Shown one piece after another: positions 1 through 11,899 of a DNA stretch of 64,000 nt. The stretch comes from Larix kaempferi. Lineage: Eukaryota > Streptophyta > Pinopsida > Pinales > Pinaceae. The position numbers and the translations under genes were made by a program. Within the stretch, counting starts at the first letter, position 1, and the number at the start of each line of letters is the position of its first letter. Under the pieces are notes generated by a model, which did not search any database, was not told the origin of the DNA, and saw only the letters and a list, made by a program, of their open reading frames with translations. The stretch covers positions 11,413,501 to 11,477,500 of the forward strand of contig BSBM01000606.1 of assembly GCA_027924585.1 (NCBI GenBank). The letters run 5' to 3'.

Positions 1-1560
1 ACAAAACATGGCTGCCGACCAATACATTGCATATCCATGATAGTAAAGACTGACTGCACACAATCATGGCTACTAGACTGAACACAATCGTAGATCCATG
101 ATGAGATGATAGCACAACCACGACGAATACAAAAGTGGATCCGTGTAATATGACTCAATACAAACTCCATCGCAAGCTGGGTAAGACACGACTCCCCAGG
201 GTCTCCAAGCTGAACCCGCAACGATACAAATCTATCCATGTGATTACAAATGTCTTGACGTCGAACATGGTAGAAACCACTTGATTACCGGTCATTGATG
301 TAAACCGTTAACAAGTGCGATGGAGATCACCATTGATGTCAATGATTCCCAAGGTATCACAGTACATATCATCAAGCGCGAATAAATGAATTGAAGTCGA
401 ATGTGAGATGAAACATTTCAATCAAGAGTCAATGATGTAAACTCATGATGAAAGTGAAGTAACCTGCCATTGAGGCATGCAGGGACAAGGTACTTGGTTG
501 GTTTCTAGATTCAATCCTCGGATGATGCGTTGATGTCGACAAGGATGAATCCGTCGAAGGAGGGCCATGATGAATACCCCATCAATCAAACACGACAAAA
601 GATGTGTAGAGTAGATCGGATGGTACATTAATGTGCAAGACTGACTCAAGGTAGATTGACATGATTGAAGGTGTACTAACTGCAAATAATTTGGAACAAA
701 CATCTCTTGAACATGGGCATGCCATGATTTGGCAGTATTGACATGACAAGAATGATACCAACCCCTAATGCAACTGATGGTGGAAGCATTCTTTGGCTTA
801 TCCAAAGGAGCGACGCTACTCATGGAATTGACAAGACTTGAGGACAAACAAATTATCCAAGTACTGAATGCAAATGCAAATGAGTGCCATGTTCAAGAGT
901 GACTATGTACTACCGTAATTAAGATGTAATACAAAATCTTCTTTTTTTCCCCATCATGATTAGTGAGTGCCTCATGTGTTTTTTACGAGCTTGATGAGGG
1001 TAACCAGATGCTCGGTATAGCTCATCTCATAGATGAGTCCAATCCCAAATATTTTTCAAACCTGGGATAGGAAGGGTTCGTCCCATGACGGGCCCTTCAA
1101 TGTGAAAATTTTAACAAGTGCATAGAAGGTAAACTCGGTCGTCATTTCATGTTTATAGAGTCTGAAAAGAACTAAAGAAGACTCCAACGGTCCTTTTTCG
1201 TAAAGTTAGCCTCATCGCCCAAAAAAGGGTAAAACAACGCGCTAGAGGAATCTTCCAGTCATGATTGGCCGGAGTATACCTTTTCCGTAATTAGTACCTC
1301 CTGGTCCGAAAAAGGGGTAAACTATCACCAGAAAGGCGATCATTCAAATGCTTTTACAAGCGTGAAAACATCAAGTTCACTTGGCAATCTTTTCCTATTT
1401 AGGGATTCTGAAAAGAGCTTAAAAAGGACTCCATGAACAACTTTGTCATGGTTGATGACTGAGTATGACAAAGGAAAATTAAACTCGGCACATTTCCTTT
1501 TCTGTAAATAGTTTAGCGAGGCCAGATAAAGTGATAAACCTATACTCATTAGGCACACCT
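1..1560. other. Unassigned interior of Tat-1
   Basis: This stretch holds short open frames only. The longest, minus strand 443-847 (134 codons), matches no family I recognise. I see no LTR end, RT motif or integrase motif. It is probably the interior or 3' untranslated part of the Tat-1 element, because no element boundary appears between it and the repeats to its right. Confidence 0.4.
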
Positions 1561-1617
1561 TTTCAACTCAAATTTTTAATGAGCGCAAGAATGGTATCAA
1601 AAGCACTCATAATCTTT

Positions 1618-1770
1618 TTCATGTTTGAACCAGAGCATGAAAAAGTAAAAATTAAGCTCGAACCACTTTTCATGTTTTAACTAGAGCACGAAAAAGTAGA
1701 AAGTAAGCTCAAACCACTTTTCATGTTTCAACCAGAGCACAAAAAAAGTGAAAAAGTAAGCTCAAATACT
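1618..1770. repeat. 51-bp tandem repeat, three copies
   Basis: The motif TTCATGTTT followed by AACCAGAGCA and AAAAAGTA recurs at 1620, 1671 and 1722, a spacing of 51 bp. The copies differ by a few substitutions. The block lies directly left of the longer AACGAGCTTGAAA repeat field and shares words with it. Confidence 0.7.
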
Positions 1771-1779
1771 ATCTTACTG

Positions 1780-3203
1780 TTTTTAACGAGCTCAAAGATA
1801 GGTTGGAAGAATGCTCATGATATCTGCTTCATTTTTTAATGAGCTTGTAACAGAAAATGAACTATGATCGGGATAATTTTCATGGTTTAATGAGCTCAAA
1901 ACCTAAAAAAGGAAAGTATGCTCGAAAATGTTCCCAGTGGTGAAATTTTCCCCAACATGGCATCAAGAGGTTGATGTGTGCCCCCAACATGATTGCTGGA
2001 TGTAAGTGACTTAGATCTAATGTGGTGTGGAGAGGCAATCAAGTTGACTTCAACGTAACTTCTAGAGGCTGAAGACATGCCCCCAAACTTCATTTGATTT
2101 GCCTAAGGCATAGGTGAGTGAAAAGAAGGTTCAGGTACTAAGTCTATGAGGAGACTCGACTCAAAGGGAAAGGATATGTTTCATTTTTTAACAAGCACTG
2201 GAATAGAACTCTACTTAAAAGACTTGTTTCATTTTTTAAAGAGCTTGACACAGAAAGGGAACTATGCTCATAGGTTAAGGTCCATTGATGGGTTCTTTCC
2301 CAACATGATGCCAAGCGGTTGGTAAATGCCCCTAGCATGATTTCTAGCGGCTTAACAAGGTAGTGTTCCCTCAACATGATTGCTGACGGTACGACATGTG
2401 ACATGCCCCCCAAGCTTCATTTCATCTAAAAATGATGCTTGCTAACCCAACTACCAACCTGGATACTAATATGAAAATGTTCAACATGGGGAGGAAAATG
2501 AGAACCAGAGGAAATCAAGTTTCAGGTTCTAGCTCTAGAGAGAGACTTGAACTGAAGGGAGGGAGATCTATTTCATTTTTACACAAGCTTGAAATAGACA
2601 ATAACTATGCTTGAGGGGGTCCATCTTATTTTTTAACGAGCTTGAAATGGAATAAAACTATGCTCGAATGGATGGTTTCATTTTTATGCAAGCTTGTAAC
2701 CAAAGGTGAACTATGCTTAGAGGGGTATATTTCATTTTTTAATGAGTTTGAAATAGAATAAAACTGTGCTCTAATGGACTGGTTTTATTTTTATGCAGGC
2801 TTGAAACCAAAGGGAAACTATGCTAGGGTGGTTGGTTTCATTTTTTAATGAGCTTGAAACATAACATAAACTGTGCTCGTAAGAACCTATTTCATTTTTT
2901 AACGAGCTTGACATAGAACGGGAACTATGCTCATGTGAAATGGTTTCATTTTTATGCAATCTTGAAATCAAAGAGAAACTTTGCTTGAAGGTTGGTTTCA
3001 TTTTTTAACAAGCTTGAAACATAACATAAACCATGCTCATAGGAACCTATTTCATTTTTTAACGAGCTTGACATAGAATGGGAACTATGCTCATGTGAAA
3101 TGGTTTCATTTTTACACAAGCTTGAAATTAAAGAGAAACTTTGCTTGAAGGTTGGTTTCATTTTTTAACGAGCTTGAAACATAACATAAATTGTGCTCGT
3201 AGG
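1780..3203. repeat. Degenerate ~80-bp repeat field with a regular 160-bp array
   Basis: The core TTTCATTTTTTAACGAGCTT recurs throughout, about every 80 bp, becoming more regular toward the right. From 2883 the word GAACCTATT returns at 3043 and 3203, so the best-kept part is two full 160-bp units, each made of two diverged 80-bp halves. Short minus-strand frames here repeat words such as SSSLKNE and SFSLIS, but only because the DNA repeats. The block replaces the start of pol in Tat-1. Tandem arrays are known inside Tat/Ogre-type elements; this unit is not one I know. Confidence 0.8.
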
Positions 3204-3212
3204 AACCTATTC

Positions 3213-3660
3213 TCAGGGAGAAGAAACCACTAAAACATGTGGAACATTCAGGGAAGTCTGATGACTAGGAGTCATATGATGAGTGGGTGTCACGAAGGAA
3301 AGCTGATCAACGGTCACAATCCTCCCATCATAGGGTAAATACATCACTCGAAAGAGTGTGGACACTACAACTTTCATAGCATAAACATAAGCACATCCAA
3401 GGAGTAGATTGAAATCTAAAGGACCTTGGACAACCATGACATCAACATAAACAGTTTTACCTCTAAACGTGATAGGTAACCGCGGGAGAATCCCTAAAGG
3501 TCAGATAGGTCTTCGATTAAAGGCCAAAATCTAGTCAGTCACTGGCATAAGCTGAGGGGAACCTATAGCTTGCCAAGCAGTTGAGGATAAAATACTAACA
3601 GAAGCTCCCTCATCAACTATCGTATGAAAGATTTCTTTATCGAAAACTCCTACAGATATT
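3213..3660 (-). pseudogene. Tat-1 retroviral-type aspartic protease domain (broken)
   Basis: On the minus strand the active-site word DEGAS (plus 3600-3614) stands where retroviral-type aspartic proteases carry D-[ST]-G-A. It is followed by an ILSSTAWQ segment. The 74-codon open frame 3437-3213 then gives the downstream strands: a VVQGPLDFNLLLG segment, like the hydrophobic flap-to-second-helix region of plant gypsy proteases, and a VSTLF..MYLPYDGRIVTVDQLSF tail. The enzyme would cleave the Gag-Pol polyprotein. At least one in-frame stop lies between the active site and 3437, at a probable Trp or Gln codon. The frame differs from that of the upstream gag. The reading ends at the tandem-repeat field instead of continuing into RT. 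Confidence 0.7.
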
Positions 3661-4039
3661 TGAAAAGGAACACTCGAAGGAAGACGAGAATCTGTTAGAT
3701 CATTCCAATCAAAGGAGATGACCTCAGTACTTGGGGGGGTCCTGTAGGAATGGACGGGGTTTCCCCTTACCTAGGAGAATCTGAACTGACTAGGAAAACA
3801 TCAGTCGTTTCCTATTCACTCTCACTTGGAAGATAAGAATGAGACGAAGATTGTGTCATGGTGACTGCTTCATTCTAGACTTTCTCCAATGAAAGAGCGG
3901 GATCGAGTGGAGATGACAGCGACTCGATCACTTCACTCTCGGAAAGAAGAGTGGGATCAATTACAGATGAAACTGAATTTATCACTTGGTCAACCAACAG
4001 GGGATCGAGGGACAACTTACTATCGCTTGTTGGAAGCAC

Positions 4040-4741
4040 CTATTGAGAACTAGTAATATCTTCTAACCACCATGAAGTTTCATCCATGCTTGGACAAAGG
4101 TAAGTACGATGCAAGCCCTTGCATATCCAGCAAGCGTCTGTAGCTCTACCCTTCCGACCCGTCACCAATGGTTCACTGGTCAAGGGAGTATCATCAACAT
4201 GATGGTCAAAGGTTGACGATACAAGTGGTTTGGGGTTTTTAGACCACACTTCTGACACATGGGAAAGACCAGGACAATTCTTGAGAAGGTGATCACCCTT
4301 GGAAAGTTTTCAAGGGAACTTTGTCTTACGAGGTGCTCTCATAGAATGAGTGCCATCAGAGGAAGATGGTTGACACGTGGTCTCTTTCTTAACCTTCTTC
4401 TTCTTAATCTTCCCTTTCTTCTTCTTCACACCCGCATTCTTACTAACATCAGAGTTTTCAGTAGGAGAAGAGGAAGAGATGGAAGCCAATTCAACTTTCG
4501 ACGGAGAAGGAGAAGGGTCACCATGAGATCGATGCTCATGTGGTGGAGGACCTAGGTTCAACATAATTGGTGCACTTGGTGTAACTGGATTGGAGAATAA
4601 CCATACTGGTAATACTATCATCAATCCAGGAAGACTCAACATAGCCATAAAGGGAGGACCAACAGTTCTACAAGGGGGAATAACAAATGACATATCTTGG
4701 AAAGGTGCCTCTTGGTTGGTAGTCCCAGAAGAGTCTCCCAT
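4040..4741 (-). pseudogene. Tat-1 Gag C-terminal part with two zinc knuckles (broken)
   Basis: One minus-strand frame runs from an ATG at 4741 to 4040 with a single TGA near 4300. It begins MGDSSGTTNQ, passes a proline-rich region, then a Ser-rich and strongly basic patch of Lys runs (about codons 95-125). A zinc knuckle follows whose first Cys codon has become TGA and whose second reads Ser; the rest (KGDH....C) is intact. A second knuckle, CWICKGLH....C, is complete with CX2CX3HX4C spacing (plus about 4105-4145). Such knuckles bind the element's RNA during packaging. Between 4040 and the protease a Ser/Asp/Pro-rich linker with several stops can be followed. The usual long Gag core upstream is not obvious. 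Confidence 0.65.
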
Positions 4742-6944
4742 ATCTAGACTTCCTAAGAATCTCTAAAGTACCATACAAGTCAAGCACTACTCAAATCTAA
4801 AAGCAACAAGCAAACTGTGTGAATAGGAGTGGATTCAAAGTCTGGAACCTCATAGGATTATCAAGGAATCGCAAACCGCGATATACTGCAGGGTCCAACA
4901 ATATGATGCGACAAGGAGGATTGGGACCATACCCTTTTCTGCATGCCCGATTACTTGGACAGTACGTGCATGCTAATGTACCCGAGTGCTGCTCTTGGTG
5001 TATTGATTTTCCAAGATGGCCAAATGGTTAACTCAGTTGGTTTCGAGAATCCTAATGGTGTCTCCCGATATATGCAAGGTACGTGGGATCTCAAATCCAT
5101 AGTGGTGTTGTCTAATGCACAGCCATTGGCACGAGACCTTCCGATATATGTGTCAAGTACGTGATACACCCTTCGATATACGCCAATTACGGATTATGGT
5201 ACCTGGTGGGTATGTGAAGGAGCTCGATATACCGATGTACATGGAAGACTACAATACCCCCGGACTACAGTGCTGGCAAATAATGATAGCTGCCACGCTT
5301 AAAGACACCGGAACACGTCTCTAACTTACACACAGTTACTAAATGATTTTATCCTAAGCTAGCATTAATTTTATCTTGTACGGTTAGGTGGATGCATGAG
5401 GTGAGAACATAAATATAAACATAATGCAATTCTCAACTACATGATAATGCACATTTTCCTTTCCTTTTTCAATGAAAACTACTTAAGGTAAGGAGAGATT
5501 TTTCTTTCTTTCAAACCAAAAGTACTTGAGTAGTAACGAAAAGAAGAATTCCTTCCTAGAGTGCAATAATTCTAACTTTCTACAATAATCAACTAAAGAG
5601 CACAAAGAAAATGAAAGATGCAACTAATGTTAACAATGTGTAAGACAAAATGATGAAGCACTTTTCAATTTTCAAATGCATGTACCAAAACTGAAATTTG
5701 ATAACTCAATGCTTTTCATATCTATATACAGAAAGTGAGAAGATATCTACAACACTCTAGTCTTTCAGAAATTCCCAAAGAAAAATGGCAAGCACCCAAA
5801 CAACTCAAAGGCACTCAAGAGAGGCTCAAAATCTACCAAATGCAATAATTATAACTCATTTCCTATCTTTTTACATTTGAAAAAGACACATCTAAGCTAC
5901 GAAAGAAGGATTCCACTAACATTTCCAATCAAATGCAAGACAAAGGAGAGCATTTAACAATCTTATCTGAGTCAAATGCATACAAATATGAAACAAGCAT
6001 TTCTTCTTCTTATGATGATAATACCAAGAATATCAAATGATCAAAAGAAAGTAAGAAGAATATTTACATTTTCCAAATTCATGAATATAGCAAAAGAGTG
6101 ACAAAATCAAGCTTTTCTTTGAACTAAAGTGGAGACAAAGACTCAATCTTCCCCAAAAATGATTGAATAGCTCATCATGTAAGGGAAACAAGATGCATAA
6201 CCCAAGAAAGAGAGGCTAAAAAAGACATGGACATTCCACACTCTTCAAGTCTTTAAAACAAGCGAATCATGCCAAAACAAAAAATGATCTCAAAACCTTG
6301 AGATGGGTCAAAAATAGAACCCATTTCGCTTAAAAATGCAAGCAAAACACTACCTTTTACTCAAGGGGCCAAACATTAATCCAAAACTCGAAAGACCCAA
6401 AAACCAATACAAACAAGCCAAAAAAAACACTGTTGGACAAAAGGGGCTCTGCCTGGAAGGTACAGTGCAGAGGAGTATGTACACAAACCAAAACTCAAAT
6501 AAAAAATGGAGAAAAGGTGCCTGTACGGAAAAAAAATGGCAGATCAGCGCACTCTATGCTTATGCACAGTAAGATGTCGCAGTTCACTAGTGCGGGAAGT
6601 GTGATGACGTCGCAGTATACCAATGGAAGTGATGTGACAACAGACTAATAGGAAAAGAATAGAGATTAAAAACAACATAGTGTCGCTTTGGGTACCCTGA
6701 CCAGGTGCGACAAGCGAGATCTAAGTCCAAAAATGAACCAATTCTCCAGATAATGAGCATGAAAAGGTTTTCCAATGAGAAGTACAAACTCAAAGGATGG
6801 AAATCAGACTCTTCAAAGTGAAGATCTGATGGTGAAAGGGCTTAAGAAGCAAATGGCCAAAGAGATGGCATGGAAAAGAAATCACCTGAAACTAACATTC
6901 AGATTGAAAACAATAATGTTCTTACCCAGTAAGGTCGCCAGATT
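4742..6944 (-). other. Tat-1 leader between PBS and gag
   Basis: About 2.2 kb separate the primer-binding site from the first recognisable gag codon. No open frame here looks like a protein. Long untranslated leaders, or an additional 5' ORF, are known in Tat/Ogre elements; no ORF survives here. The 5400-6400 part is A-rich on the plus strand. Confidence 0.45.
6921..6940 (-). other. Tat-1 primer-binding site
   Basis: On the minus strand, four bases after the LTR end, the sequence reads TGGCGACCTTACTGGG. This resembles the TGGCGAC..C..TGGGGA class of primer sites of Tat/Ogre-type elements. It fixes the orientation of Tat-1 and the inner LTR boundary at 6945. The exact tRNA is not resolved. 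Confidence 0.6.
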
Positions 6945-7959
6945 TGTTACTGGACAATGCACTCGAGCGGACATGAGCTGGATCTCCCTAGTTCAAGTGA
7001 ATCTACAACAAATAGTAAAGAATACAAAACTCATTTCCTAGATCTAGTTATAGATCGAGTACTTAGATATCGTACCTTTGAGATCACGGATCCTTTTGCT
7101 TGTTGTTGCTCCAAGTCTCGCGGTCGTCAGATCTCCAGCTGCAAGACCTGTCAAGACAATATGGAAACAATACAAGCAGTACAAGATATCTAAGCAATAA
7201 CTGATCTAAACTAACAGTTGAGGAAGAAAGTTCTAAACATCATCAATGAGACAACATTTATGGAAAGAGATTATATTAATTGTATAAAAAGTGGAAATAC
7301 ATAGAAAAGATGAAGCTACAACCAAAGCCTCAACGTTGCATCCTCCATCCAACATGTCCAAGCCAAGCCTCCAAAATCGTATAAGCCTCCCAATCACCAG
7401 TATGGATCCTATCAGCATAACGGTACCATAGACCTCCCCCCCTCCCATGGAGAGAGTGGGTGTTTATATAGGGCTAAAGAGATAGGGTAGGTGGAGGATT
7501 AGGGGGAGATGGTTAAGGGATCTTCCCATTAGGTTAGGAACCAAAATGCCACCTCACCTGGAACCTAGGGATAGGCCTCCACATCACTCATCTTCGAGAA
7601 TGGGCTTGAAGATATTGTTTTATCCAAATAACTGACATCGTCGCAGGTTGCATTAGGACAACCTACGACGTCGCATGTTGCATAAGGGCAGACTGCGATG
7701 ACCTTGAAAAGTAGGTCAGTTAAGCCCTCCAGTAATGGGAAACTTCAGGGATGTGTTTTTACTCTAAAATGGGTTTAGGTAAAATAGCAAAGAGTTTACA
7801 CAATGGTCAAGATAACGACGTTATCACAACGGTCATGATGACAACACTTGGTCATAATGAAGATACTTGCAATGGTCACGGTGACAACACTAGGTCAGGA
7901 CGACGATACTTGCAACGCTTGTGACACTTGCACAAGGGTGACGACATTTTGGTGTAACA
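6945..7959 (-). repeat. Tat-1 5' LTR (1015 bp)
   Basis: The minus strand starts TGTTACACC at 7959 and ends AGTAACA at 6945, so the ends are TG...CA with short inverted repeats. The inner end abuts the PBS. The outer end abuts gag sequence of an older element, flanked by AACTC (7960-7964), the probable target duplication; its partner is beyond the left edge. A TATA box lies in the middle. Near the U3 end there are diverged short repeats of GGTCA.GATGACAACACT and CGTCGCA.GTTGCAT types, which may be regulatory repeats. Confidence 0.75.
7462..7473 (-). promoter_or_regulatory. TATA box in Tat-1 LTR
   Basis: On the minus strand CCCTATATAAAC lies about 490 bp into the LTR and is followed by a CT-rich stretch (CACCCACTCTCTCC). 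This is the usual place for the U3 promoter of an LTR. Confidence 0.55.
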
Positions 7960-8591
7960 AACTCTTACCCTTCTCTTTTCTGAAAGTTATTTGGGTTTTT
8001 ATGTTTTTATTTAGTTTAATCATAAGCCAATTTAGATTTTCTCATTGCTTGATACAATGTTTTTGGGTTATCAAATTCCAATCTATCTTTATACAAACCT
8101 AGTAAACAACCTAAGAATCTTCGTATTTTAGGCTTCTCTTCACTGAGGTAGGGTACATACCTTAGTAATGATAGGAACTTGGTACAAACGTAATGCATTG
8201 ACAATGAACCTAGTCTTAATTCATAAAATTATTTTTCCTTCCCCTCATAAAAATATGATGAAAGATATTATTTTTTAAATTCCTTCTTAAACCATTTCCA
8301 ACATACTTTTCCTTCGTTAATTATTTTATCTCTTTTTAAATCTTTTCACCAAATCTCAGCTTTTTCGACTAGATTGAATATGGCCATTTTTGCTTTCTTT
8401 GAGTTAGAGTAATTATATATTGTAAAATAATTTTTCATTCGTGATGTCGAATCTTCAAATTCCTCTCCATTTTTTACTTCACCATCAAAGATGGGAGGAT
8501 TAATTTTCTTAAATTCACCAGTTATCTCGTCTTTATACTTTCTCTTCTTCCTTTGACTACATTCAAAGCTACTGCTGGAATCATCCAACTC
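7960..8591 (-). pseudogene. Host gypsy Gag, central part (broken, split by insertions)
   Basis: On the minus strand 8591-8346 reads a Lys/Arg-rich patch and ITGEFKKINPPIFDGE, then Y.NYFTIYNYS...AKMAIFNLVEKAEIW. That is the start of the retrotransposon Gag core (Retrotrans_gag family). A shifted frame, 8204-8016, continues with FLSLLRYVPYLSEEKPKIRR and FDNPKTLYQAMRK. The same words occur in the Gag of gypsy A at 29231-28800 and gypsy B at 45760-46200, so the family is the same. There is a frameshift between the two blocks and further stops near 8010. The gag is cut at 7959 by Tat-1 and at 8591 by the solo LTR. Its N-terminal part is found 26 kb away, at 35301-35723. Confidence 0.75.
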
Positions 8592-11516
8592 TCTAATGTC
8601 CCTAAAATAGTAAAAATTTAAAATTTTTCTTTTACTCCTATCAATGCCTAAACCGATAATGTATTGCAAATTAACTTTCGCACTGGGAAGTTGTGTTTGT
8701 ACTCATTTGAAACAATAAGATTTTAAAAATATGAGACAGAGTTGGTTTCACAAATTATGTTTTCTACGGAAGCGATGAAGTAAGGAAGTCTGAGATGTAT
8801 GTACCCTTATAGAAAGTTTATATGATGGAACGAAACTTAAGGTCTTTCCCTCACCTTTATAGCTTAGATTTATGTTGATTTCATTTAAATGTTTAAACTA
8901 GTTTATTCAGGCATGATGGACTTTGTGAAAGTGAGTATGACTATCTATGATGACTTTTGTGTTGGTAGCCATGCCTCGACGGTTCTGCTGAGAGGTAAGG
9001 GATGAGTACTTGGGTTAATCGGGCTTACTTAACAATTCTGCTAAAGCATCTACTCGGATTATGGTTGCAGGTACAAGGGGGTTCCTCCCTAGGTTACCTA
9101 CAACAAATACCTAGCAAAGTCTTACTCTTATGAATTAAAGTTCTATGGTATGATTTGAGTAGATATACATTACTATTGACAAAAGTTGTATTACCACTAC
9201 ATTTGTAACTATAGGGTTTGGATGGAAATCGAAACATTAATGTGAAAGTTGGTGTAATTTTAAATGCCACCCAAGTGGTTTTCACGTGACTTTCATGCCA
9301 GCAAGTGAGAGGGTTTACTTTGGTCTTGCTCGACCCAAATTGACATTTTGTGGTTTTCGTTTGAGGGGAAGCTTCTGGTTACTGCGACTAGTTGGCAGTG
9401 CTCTGACCTGAGCTATGCTCATGGTCAGTGCACTCGTTTCTACTGCAATGGAGGAGGTGAGAGTTTAAGTTCAGGTAACCCATGTCATATTGTATTAGTT
9501 TCTTTCGTCATTTAACCTGTAACAGGTATCTCGTTATGGATTTAATTGGTGTCTTGTTTTATGAATTTAATGATAGGTTTGCAACTAAGTATCCAACATT
9601 TGGATGCTAGTGAAAAGGAGCAGAAGGACAGGGGTTTGGCGTTTTCCTGTTAAGCCCAAGACCTCTCAGTACTCATCCCTCTTCTTGGAAGCTATGGCTA
9701 TAATGTTCCATAGCTTCGTGCTATTTCACCTTGTGACTTCATTGTGACCTTTCGGCTCATTGTAATCAAGTTTGAAGTCTCGTGGGTCACCTTTGGTTTG
9801 ACAAGAAGTTTGAAAGAAATTCGTTTTGGTTTTAGAATTTTGTTACTGAAGGGATGAACCCATGAGGGTTTTGTATTTTGATTCTATATTTTCTAAATGA
9901 CTCTGTAAAAATCTTTTAAAGCTTTTAAATGGGGAAAAATACCCATCTGGTGTGAATTGGGGTTTTGAAATTAATATTAGTACTGGGATATCTCGCCTAC
10001 GTTTTCTATTGAACATGCATGGGTAATGTTTAGAGTACTTAGCCTCTGCATTGTCGTTTTAGTATGGAGAGATTTCTGTTGTGTTAGTTACTGAGAGCGT
10101 TGCTCTTATATACTAGTTTGTGGTTTGGTTCTAAACGCATGAGGTAGTTTTCTCTCTGTGGTTTTAGTTTATATTCAAATTTAATGAGATGATATTATAA
10201 CCCTTGATGGGCTGATATGTTGGTTTAGATGTTTGCTTGAGTAATTATGGGTATTATAAATAATGCTAGTAAGGGCTCTGTGTTTTCCTATTGTTGCTAT
10301 GGCATGAAGAAGTTCGATTTGGTGTTTATGCAAAATGCTGAGAGCATAGCTCTGTTGTTCCTTGTGCTTGCTAGTTATTTGCCTGGGCATTTATGTTATT
10401 AAAGAGTTTCGATATCATGACATGCGTCTAATTTGTATTTAAAAAGAAATGTAAATAGGGTTTTGAGTTGACTATGGTTGGCATTAAGAAGGCTAACATG
10501 TATTTGTCTTTGTAGCCGTAAAGATTTGTGTATAATATTTTAATGGTTTTCTTGTTCAGAAGAACCTAAAATACTGTAATGCCCTTGACATGGAAATCGT
10601 ATTTGGCTAGTTTGCTTGTTACGGGAAGTTTAAAATGTACAGTGAGTCATTTTTATGTTGTGGGTTTAAAAATCTGAGCAATCTTGTATGTGCTAAACTT
10701 GGTGGATAGTTTCGCAGCTTGGCCTGCATTTATTTTCTATTGTCCAAGAGAATGAATACGTTTAAACTAATATTTCAAAGTGTCGTTCTCATGAACCTAA
10801 GTTCTGATTATTGAATGAAATAAAAGCTTAAACCCTAGCCCACTAAAATTTAATAATTAACTGTTCAGCAGGGGTTTTGTTTTGAAAAGGAATAATATGG
10901 TTTTGACAAAAGTAATTCTACATACACGATTATCTAGCATAGGCTAGCTAGGCTAGCCCTACTAGATCCTTGGAACATTTAGGGTAGATGCTTGAATTAA
11001 TTTAGAAAACATTAAGGAAAGAGGATCCTAAAACCCTGAGAGCCCATGCCAATTGGCCCTTGCTCTATAAAGAAAAGATTTAATCATTTTAATGTACAGA
11101 AATATAAATGCTATATAATAATTCCTACTTTAAATTTTTAAAGCTACTTAAACTGTATTGAAAATTGTGGCTCATACCTGGTTCTTGAAGCTTGATCTTC
11201 CATGCAAAACCTTCACACCCAAACACTAGTTAATGGAAAACAGTATGGACCTAGCTGATCTGCAGGATGATCTTTAACTGGATAAATTTGGGACTACCAT
11301 TTTCCTCCCAGCCATGACCCTTAGACCATTCTGGGTCTAACTAGATCCCCCCGAGCTGGTTCCAACATGCAATAGGAGAAGTAGAGGCCCTAAGTTGAAC
11401 TGCTGAATCAGATATGGAATTTAATATTGGGCTGCTTCAATTCTGCATGATAATTCTCTTCTGTTCATAAGAGAATGATTGTAGTGAAAAGATGATCCTC
11501 TCTTGGGATCTACCCT

Positions 11517-11527
11517 CTTTTATATAG
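11517..11527 (-). promoter_or_regulatory. TATA box in solo LTR
   Basis: Minus-strand CTATATAAAAG stands at the position equivalent to the TATA boxes of both gypsy-B LTRs (42044 and 51175), with conserved sequence on each side. Confidence 0.55.
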
Positions 11528-11894
11528 GTGAGTCTTTGTTTGGAATATAGCTGTTTGAATAACAATATATTTAGGTTTTAATTTAACTTGAAATATAATA
11601 TCTTTAAAAGATATTTTACTAAATATTTACTCCTTGTTTATCTAGGACCTTTATTTGTTTTAATTGGATGTAACTTAAGTTAACTCATAAATAATGATAA
11701 TAATAATTATATATTATTACTAATATTAACAATACAATTAATAGTATTAATAGTATAACAATGTGAGAGTTATTCTATGCATGACCTTTATGCATTATAT
11801 ATATATTTAAGAAACGTTTTTCTTTTAAGAAAATAGTAACAATATTATTATTAATACTATTAATAATAACATCAAGTTGAGAGCTATCTTATGC

Positions 11895-11899
11895 ATAGC
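11895..11899. other. Target duplication of gypsy A, left copy (ATAGC)
   Basis: ATAGC precedes the left LTR and recurs exactly at 34354-34358 after the right LTR. The solo LTR sequence is continuous when everything between the two copies is removed, which confirms a single integration event. Confidence 0.9.

Larger units (their letters stand above)
1..7959 (-). mobile_element. Tat-1: Tat/Ogre-like Ty3/gypsy element, 5' portion
   Basis: Read on the minus strand, the order is LTR (7959 to 6945), a primer-binding site four bases inside it, a 2.2-kb leader, a broken gag with zinc knuckles (4741 to 4040), an aspartic protease (about 3660 to 3213) and then tandem repeats. The left end and 3' LTR are outside the window. 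No reverse transcriptase or integrase is visible in the 3.2 kb after the protease, where pol should begin, so this looks like a non-autonomous derivative. It lies in the gag of an older element: the bases right of 7959 continue that gag. The lineage call rests on the PBS type and the gag-protease style and is an inference. Confidence 0.7.
8592..11899 (-). repeat. Solo LTR of the gypsy-B family, inner part (3308 bp)
   Basis: The minus strand of this stretch aligns by eye with the LTRs of gypsy B. TATA and downstream words (CACCTATATAAA, GGATCATCTTTTC, TCATTCTCTTATG, TGTTGGAACCAGCTC) match 42040-42230. ATCGCTTCCGTAGAA matches 44890, and TTTTAGGGACATTA at 8595-8610 matches the LTR end. With the other part at 34359-35300 the length is 4250 bp, against 4255 and 4197 bp for gypsy B. 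The outer left end reads TCTAAT where TGTAAT is expected, a one-base change. The flank AACTC (8587-8591) pairs with GACTC (35301-35305), a 4-of-5 target duplication. Open frames here are incidental. Confidence 0.8.

Noticed and set aside
443-847. 134-codon minus-strand frame
   Set aside because: Composition is irregular (many Cys, His, Ser), there is no family resemblance, and no second copy is available for comparison. It is not supported as a gene.
7960-8591. Reading this gag as belonging to the neighbouring LTR (8592-11899) as one intact 5' end
   Set aside because: No primer-binding site lies between them, the LTR end directly touches mid-gag sequence, and the N-terminal gag with its own PBS and LTR is found at 35301-35850. 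The LTR is an insertion, not the parent of this gag.
8587-8591. AACTC here and AACTC at 7960-7964 as a shared duplication of one element
   Set aside because: They border different elements, Tat-1 on one side and the solo LTR on the other, with gag sequence between; the match is probably chance.
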